DNA of 19,896 bases, from NCBI GenBank assembly GCA_963627615.1, contig CAVGBV010000046.1:1-19896 (forward strand). The letters are read 5' to 3'. This document shows positions 15,851-19,896 of the stretch, piece after piece. The stretch comes from Faecimorpha sp963627615. Lineage in GTDB: Bacteria > Bacillota > Clostridia > Lachnospirales > Bianqueaceae. The notes beneath the pieces are model-generated. The model was not told the origin of the DNA and did not search any database. It was given only the letters and a program-made list of their open reading frames with translations. Each line of letters opens with the position of its first letter. Position 1 is the stretch's first letter. Both the position numbers and the translations under genes were made by a program.

Positions 15851-16753
15851 ATGAATACAGATTTTATCAAGGGCGTAATTGTTCCGATCCTGACTCCTAT
15901 TGATGAGGAGGAAAAGATCGATGAGCAGAAGCTCCGTTCCCAGGTAGACTATGTCATTGAAGGCGGCGTGCTGGGGATTCTGGCATTTGGCAGCAATGGC
16001 GAGTTCTACATGGTAGAAGAGGATGAGATGGAGCGCGGGCTGAAGATCATGTTGGATCAGGCGGCGGGCCGTGTGCCGGTATACTTTGGCATCGGAGCGA
16101 TCAGCACCAAGAAGTGCTGCCGTCTGGCACAGATGGCAGTGCGCTGCGGTGCGGCGGGCATCAGCGTGCTGCAGCCCATGTTTTTGAAGCCGACCTATGC
16201 GGAATTGTATGGACACTTCAAGACGGTAGCGGAGAGTGTTCCGGATACCCCGGTGCTGCTGTACAACAATCCGGGGCGTGTAGGCTACACGCTCTCGGCG
16301 GCGCTGGTGGATGAACTGGCGCATACGGTTCCCAATATTGTGGGGATGAAGGATACCAGCGGAGACATCACGCAGACGGCAGAGTTCATCCGCAGAACAA
16401 GGGATGTGGACTTCAAGGTGTTTGGAGGCAAGGATACACTGCTGTACGCGAGCCTGTGTCACGGAGCTGTGGGCGGTGTGTGTACCGCGGCCAACTTCAT
16501 GCCGGAACTGATTACCGATGTATATAACAAATATGTAGCGGGAGATCTGGCGGGCAGCCTGGAGGCACAGTTTAAGCTGAATCCGGTGAGATTGTCCATG
16601 GACGCGGCAAGCTTTCCGGTCGCGGCCAAGGATATGGCCAATCTCCGAGGCAGGGATGTGGGCGTACCGTATCTGCCGACCATGCCGACGCCGGAGGGCG
16701 CGGCCAGGGATGGAATCGTCAAGGCAATGCGGCAAGCTGGTTTGATTGAATAA
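15851..16753 (+). CDS. DapA-superfamily aldolase/dehydratase, probably acting on 5-keto-4-deoxy-glucarate
   Basis: A 300-residue class I (Schiff-base) TIM-barrel enzyme of the DHDPS/N-acetylneuraminate lyase superfamily. Visible are GSNGE (47-51), YNNPGR (Y138, R143) and the Schiff-base lysine in GMKDTSGD (K167). It is not DHDPS: the SPYYN tyrosine is replaced (QPMFLKP, 108-114) and GTTGE reads GSNGE, more like sugar-acid aldolases. Directly after garD and garR, it fills the step done by GarL in E. coli: cleaving 5-keto-4-deoxy-glucarate to pyruvate and tartronate semialdehyde. The alternative is a decarboxylating dehydratase giving 2-oxoglutarate semialdehyde, but then GarR would have no substrate. 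Family call is firm; reaction is inferred from context. The ribosome site CAGGAGA is at 15838-15844, and it ends at a strong terminator. Confidence 0.85.
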   Translation: MNTDFIKGVIVPILTPIDEEEKIDEQKLRSQVDYVIEGGVLGILAFGSNGEFYMVEEDEMERGLKIMLDQAAGRVPVYFGIGAISTKKCCRLAQMAVRCGAAGISVLQPMFLKPTYAELYGHFKTVAESVPDTPVLLYNNPGRVGYTLSAALVDELAHTVPNIVGMKDTSGDITQTAEFIRRTRDVDFKVFGGKDTLLYASLCHGAVGGVCTAANFMPELITDVYNKYVAGDLAGSLEAQFKLNPVRLSMDAASFPVAAKDMANLRGRDVGVPYLPTMPTPEGAARDGIVKAMRQAGLIE

Positions 16754-16790
16754 AAAAACTTCCTGAGCAGTGATGCTCAGGAAGTTTTTT
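16753..16790. terminator. Strong bidirectional terminator
   Basis: AACTTCCTGAGC (16757-16768) and GCTCAGGAAGTT (16775-16786) form a perfect 12-bp stem with loop AGTGAT, flanked by A and T tracts that extend the pairing to 16753-16790. It ends the gar operon on the plus strand (TTTTTT) and the GT8-mnmA operon on the minus strand. Confidence 0.95.
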
Positions 16791-16791
16791 G

Positions 16792-17865
16792 TTATACGAT
16801 GGTGCCGCCGCCGACGACGGTATCTCCGTCATAGAGGACGGCAGATTGTCCGCTTGTAACCGCGCGCTGCGGCTGATCAAAGATGATGGACAGAACATCA
16901 CTGTCTGTCTGCGTAACGGTGGCCCATTGAGCGCTCTGACGGTAGCGGATTTTGACCTCCAGCCGTGTAGGCTGATCCAGCGTTTCACAGGAGATCAGAT
17001 TCAGATCGCGCACAGTCAGGGTTTTGCGGAACAGTTCTTCATTCCGCCCCAGAACGACGGTGTTGTCTTCCGGATGAATCTCGCATACATAGAGCGATTC
17101 CGGCAGAGCCAGCCCCAGCCCCTTCCGCTGACCGATGGTATAGCGGATGATGCCGCGGTGGCGCCCCAGCACATGACCGGCGGTATCGACAAAATCCCCT
17201 TCCGGGTAGACCTTGCCGGTGTATTTTTCGATAAAGTCCGCATAGCTTCCGTTCTGGACAAAACAGATATCCTGACTGTCCTGTTTTTCCGCGTTCAGAA
17301 ACTGATGTTCTGCCGCGATGCGCCGGACCTCCGGCTTGCATAAATGGCCCAGCGGAAAATGGGTGCGGCGCAGCTGTTCCTGCGTCATGGCATACAGGAC
17401 ATAGCTCTGATCCTTGGCCGGGTCAGAAGCGGTCTTCAACAGATAACGGCCGGTGTCGGCATCCTGGACAATCCGCGCATAGTGTCCGGTCGCGATACAG
17501 TCATATCCCAGTTCACGGGAGCGGCGGTAGAATTGGTCGAACTTCAGAAAACGATTGCAGTCGATGCAGGGATTCGGCGTCTGGCCATGTTCGTAGGCGA
17601 AGACAAAACGCTCGATGACATCCTTGGCAAAACGCTCGGAAAAATTAAAGACATAGTAAGGCATTCCCAGGCGATAGGCGACGCTTCGGGCATCCTCCAC
17701 ATCCTCCAGGGAGCAGCAGGAGCGTTCTCGGGAGATACCGGCGTCCTCATTAGAAAAAAGCTTCATGGTAGCGCCGGAGCATTCATAGCCCTGCTGCTGT
17801 ATCAGAAGCGCAGCGACACTGGAATCGACGCCGCCGCTCATGGCGATTAAGGCGCGGTGACTCAT
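16792..17865 (-). CDS. mnmA: tRNA-specific 2-thiouridylase
   Basis: Installs the 2-thio group on uridine 34 of tRNA-Lys, -Glu and -Gln, using ATP and persulfide sulfur. The PP-loop is SGGVDSS (10-16). The two active cysteines are in TPNPCIDCN (C103) and DSQDICFV (C201), matching C102 and C199 of E. coli MnmA. ATGHYAR (125-131) and GQRKGLG are also conserved. Length is 357 residues, normal. I chose the ATG at 17865: CTCCTCT (complement AGAGGAG, 17874-17880) lies 8 bases upstream, while the earlier ATG at 17892 has no ribosome site. It follows the GT8 gene by 30 bases and shares the downstream terminator with the gar operon. Confidence 0.96.
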   Translation of the reverse strand: MSHRALIAMSGGVDSSVAALLIQQQGYECSGATMKLFSNEDAGISRERSCCSLEDVEDARSVAYRLGMPYYVFNFSERFAKDVIERFVFAYEHGQTPNPCIDCNRFLKFDQFYRRSRELGYDCIATGHYARIVQDADTGRYLLKTASDPAKDQSYVLYAMTQEQLRRTHFPLGHLCKPEVRRIAAEHQFLNAEKQDSQDICFVQNGSYADFIEKYTGKVYPEGDFVDTAGHVLGRHRGIIRYTIGQRKGLGLALPESLYVCEIHPEDNTVVLGRNEELFRKTLTVRDLNLISCETLDQPTRLEVKIRYRQSAQWATVTQTDSDVLSIIFDQPQRAVTSGQSAVLYDGDTVVGGGTIV

Positions 17866-17895
17866 AGAAAATTCTCCTCTCTTTTTGAACAAAAA

Positions 17896-18717
17896 TTATC
17901 GGCGTGCAAGCGACATATAATGTTTATATAATGAAGCGAAACGATTGGAATAAGAAGCGTTCCAGGGCTTTTTCTTGCCGCAGAAGTGCAGAAATACAGT
18001 ATGATTCATGACCCAGTCCAGAGTGCATTGACCATTGCTGCGCAGAAGGTATCCGGAGTAATAGCGGGGGTCGTAGTTCCACACAGAATCCGGAAGGGGA
18101 AGCGTGTCAGAACCATATAGGAAGTTAAAGACATCCTGATCCGGAAGTAAAAGGCCGGTGGAATGATTGCGCACACAGTCAAAGATATCTTCCGGACGGA
18201 CATTGCGCCTCGCGGCGGCAAGATCGATCAGGATGACGCCGGTATTGAAGTAGTCGTGATCCGTATTCATCCGGATCCGGTTGACACCGCTCATAAGATC
18301 CAGAACGCCCGTGTGGGAAGAGGCGGCAAAGGTTTTGCCCTGCAGATCCATGGTCCATAGAGGGCGGAGAGGGTTAAGCGCCAGAATGTCCGAATCCAGA
18401 TAGAGGATCCGGGCCAGATTCTCCGGCAGCAGACGGGGAGCGAGGAGACGGTAGTACATCTCCTGCGGGTATTGACGGGACACCGGGGCGCCGGCAAAGA
18501 CCTCCCGTTCCACCGTCAGGGGCGTCAGGAGAACGCCTCGGACAGAACAGTATTCGGTAAGCTCAGTAAGCTCCTCTTGCGGGATATTGCTGTGCATGAG
18601 CCATATCCGGAAGGATTCTCCCGGGTTATTGCACAGCAGAGAATGCAGCATTGTCTTGAACGGTTCGATATAATGCCGGTTAAAAGTAACCAGCAGGTCA
18701 ATAGGCGGGTTTTGCAT
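17896..18717 (-). CDS. Glycosyltransferase family 8 protein
   Basis: A 273-residue retaining glycosyltransferase that should transfer glucose or galactose from a UDP-sugar to a surface glycan; the acceptor is unknown. GT8 features are the metal-binding DSD (108-110, in ILYLDSDILAL), YFNTG (156-160), DQD (193-195) and a C-terminal HFCGKKKPW (244-252). No membrane segment or signal peptide, so it works in the cytosol. The start at 18717 is supported by AGGAGG (complement, 8 bases upstream). The in-frame extension to 18852 runs through the promoter and is not used. Upstream of mnmA in the same operon; no link in function is obvious. Confidence 0.92.
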   Translation of the reverse strand: MQNPPIDLLVTFNRHYIEPFKTMLHSLLCNNPGESFRIWLMHSNIPQEELTELTEYCSVRGVLLTPLTVEREVFAGAPVSRQYPQEMYYRLLAPRLLPENLARILYLDSDILALNPLRPLWTMDLQGKTFAASSHTGVLDLMSGVNRIRMNTDHDYFNTGVILIDLAAARRNVRPEDIFDCVRNHSTGLLLPDQDVFNFLYGSDTLPLPDSVWNYDPRYYSGYLLRSNGQCTLDWVMNHTVFLHFCGKKKPWNASYSNRFASLYKHYMSLARR

Positions 18718-18762
18718 AGGAAGGTCCTCCTGAAAAAGAGTAGATGTTGCAATGTTAGTTAG

Positions 18763-18791
18763 ATTATACAATTCTTTGCGAAAGGTTGCAA
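18763..18791 (-). promoter_or_regulatory. Promoter of the GT8-mnmA operon
   Basis: On the minus strand: -35 TTGCAA (18791-18786), 17-base spacer, -10 TATAAT (18768-18763). It is close to the sigma-A consensus. The start codon lies about 45 bases downstream of the -10. Confidence 0.85.
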
Positions 18792-18918
18792 GACCGGGGC
18801 GAGAATTTTTAGATAGATAGTTTTGCTCTGACCGGGGGAGCGTTTGATACAATATGCGTCCCCGAATCAGGACAAAACTTTTTCTTTTGCAGACTGTAAA
18901 AAAATAACGCGTAACTAC

Positions 18919-18947
18919 TTGAAAAAAAGCAGCATTTTGAGTATACT
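18919..18947 (+). promoter_or_regulatory. Promoter of the secreted protein gene
   Basis: -35 TTGAAA (18919-18924), 17-base spacer, -10 TATACT (18942-18947), in an AT-rich stretch. The 347-base gene-free stretch 18718-19064 holds this promoter, the divergent GT8 promoter, and the leader below. In 18792-18918 I see nothing further. Confidence 0.8.
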
Positions 18948-18993
18948 AATTATATATTAATGTGGCGAAGGAAATCTGTAGTGCAAACAGGTC

Positions 18994-19048
18994 TCCGACG
19001 CCCGAAAATGCAAGGTCAGATCCAAGAATCCTTGCAAAAACAGTCGGA
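18994..19048 (+). promoter_or_regulatory. Structured 5' leader: nested hairpins before the secreted protein gene
   Basis: TCCGAC (18994-18999) pairs with GTCGGA (19043-19048). Inside it TGCAAGG (19009-19015) pairs with CCTTGCA (19030-19036) around a 14-base loop. The outer stem ends just before the ribosome site AAAGGA (19051-19056), so it could affect translation. I could not match it to a known riboswitch class. Confidence 0.45.
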
Positions 19049-19064
19049 AGAAAGGACGATACGT

Positions 19065-19896
19065 ATGAAGAAGCGATTATTGGCAGTCCTGCTCTCTTTT
19101 ACGATGGTGTTCTCTATGCTGCCGACAGCTGTGTATGCGGAAGACACTGATACCGCCAAGACGCAGTCTGACAGCCAGGAAGAAGCGCCGGACAAAATTG
19201 TAGTAGGAACAGAAAATGGAGAAACAGATCAGGAGGATCCCCTGAAACTGCTTCAGGATAGAATCTGGGCGCTTCCGGACGTAGAAGAGTTTGAAGCTGC
19301 TGAGGAAGATCAGCAGAACGCGGTTTATCTGGAGGCTCAGGCCATTGCGGAGGAGTACGAACAGCTGTCTGCGGAAGATCAGGAGCGGCTGGATGTGACT
19401 CGTCTGATGGAGCTGTTTGATTACTTTAACAGCTTGGTGGAAGAGCTGAAGGGCAGTGATTGCTACGCAGCGCTAGAATTATACTCCGGTACTCCAAACA
19501 GTGGCAGTGGTTGGTCCTGGGATGGGGCTACGCTGACTTTGAATGGTGCCAATCTTGTGTTTGAAAAAAAGAGTGGCGAATATTGTGGTATCCGTTTTTA
19601 CGATAACGCCACCATTGTTGTCATCGGCAAGAACAGTATTACTCTGGATGGTAGTACGGATAATGATGTTTTTGGCGCCATTAATATGAATGGACATGAG
19701 CTGACGATTACGGGTGATGCGCAGGATGGCTATAATGGCGTTCTGAACCTGTCTACAGGGGAAGCTGACCATGATAACCATGTCATTTATGGTGCCACCG
19801 AACTCACGGTTCAAAATCTGGGATGCTTAACTATTGCAGCTGGAAAATCAGCGGATAAATCAAGCTATGGTGTTAAGCGAAAACAGGATGAAAAAA
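19065..19896 (+). CDS. Secreted surface protein, N-terminal part (cut by window end)
   Basis: The open reading frame runs from the ATG at 19065 to the window end (277 residues, no stop). Residues 1-25 are a clear signal peptide (KKR, hydrophobic core, cleavage after TAVYA). Residues 26-60 are an acidic, low-complexity spacer. About 62-130 form a helical region (LPDVEEFEAAEED, YEQLSAEDQERLD) of the kind seen at the N-terminus of large cell-surface proteins of gut Clostridia. From about 140 the sequence becomes beta-helix-like (GWSWDGATLTLNGANL, then NATIVVIGKNSITLDG, LTITGDAQDGYNGVLNL), suggesting a repetitive adhesin- or carbohydrate-binding-type stalk. Codons in the second half look more AT-rich than the first. 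Function is unknown. The ribosome site AAAGGA is 8 bases upstream. Confidence 0.85.
   Translation, partial: MKKRLLAVLLSFTMVFSMLPTAVYAEDTDTAKTQSDSQEEAPDKIVVGTENGETDQEDPLKLLQDRIWALPDVEEFEAAEEDQQNAVYLEAQAIAEEYEQLSAEDQERLDVTRLMELFDYFNSLVEELKGSDCYAALELYSGTPNSGSGWSWDGATLTLNGANLVFEKKSGEYCGIRFYDNATIVVIGKNSITLDGSTDNDVFGAINMNGHELTITGDAQDGYNGVLNLSTGEADHDNHVIYGATELTVQNLGCLTIAAGKSADKSSYGVKRKQDEK

Noticed and set aside
15851..16753. A second dapA (lysine biosynthesis)
   Set aside because: The DHDPS tyrosine motif SPYYN is replaced by QPMFLKP and the gene sits in the gar operon; a complete dapA is already present at 8328.
18837..18865. Plus-strand TACAAT near 18849 as a second promoter
   Set aside because: The nearest -35-like TTGCTC is 19 bases away, and the 18919-18947 promoter is closer to the gene and to consensus.
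18981..19010. Possible c-di-GMP-I riboswitch core (GCAAAC then GACGC)
   Set aside because: Only nine bases separate the two elements, too few for the required P1b hairpin, and the following AAAGCC is missing.

Overview
The window looks like a chromosomal segment of a moderately GC-rich Firmicute, most likely a clostridial gut anaerobe related to Lachnospiraceae. The grounds are a tRNA-Val T-box leader on valS, the valS-folC gene order, strong GGAGG ribosome binding sites, sigma-A type promoters (often TGn extended -10), and a terminal secreted protein of a kind I associate with gut Clostridia. Gene density is high, with no tRNA, rRNA, insertion sequence, CRISPR array or prophage gene visible. 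There is one 10-N assembly gap, inside valS.

Layout. (1) 1-5544, plus strand: T-box leader, valS, folC, a 60-residue orphan protein and a membrane-anchored zinc-ribbon/TPR protein, the last three tightly coupled by overlaps, closed by a hairpin terminator. (2) 5555-8204, minus strand: pncB (nicotinate phosphoribosyltransferase, TTG start) translationally coupled to a fusion of a HAD phosphatase with a hot-dog acyl-CoA thioesterase. (3) 8226-9977, plus strand: dapA-dapB, two successive steps of lysine/diaminopimelate synthesis, with a promoter divergent from that of pncB. (4) 9929-11227, minus strand: a LysR-type regulator with an ordinary N-terminal helix-turn-helix and effector domain, plus a second LysR-type helix-turn-helix at its C-terminus. 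(5) 11273-16790, plus strand, divergent from the regulator: an intracellular-looking GH28 (polygalacturonase-family) enzyme with C-terminal SLH-like repeats, then garD, garR and a DapA-superfamily aldolase/dehydratase, ending at a strong bidirectional terminator. (6) 16792-18791, minus strand: a GT8 glycosyltransferase and mnmA. (7) 18919-19896, plus strand: a promoter, a structured leader and the start of a secreted surface protein cut by the window end.

How the genes work together. The centre of interest is the LysR/GH28/gar cluster. GarD dehydrates galactarate to a 5-keto-4-deoxy-glucarate. The DapA-family enzyme is placed where GarL would act, to release pyruvate and tartronate semialdehyde, and GarR reduces the latter to glycerate. 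The GH28 enzyme would feed in galacturonide- or galactarate-containing oligosaccharides. The divergent two-headed LysR protein is the obvious candidate regulator. The other unusual proteins are the HAD-thioesterase fusion coupled to NAD salvage, and the T-box-controlled zinc-ribbon/TPR membrane protein with its small partner.
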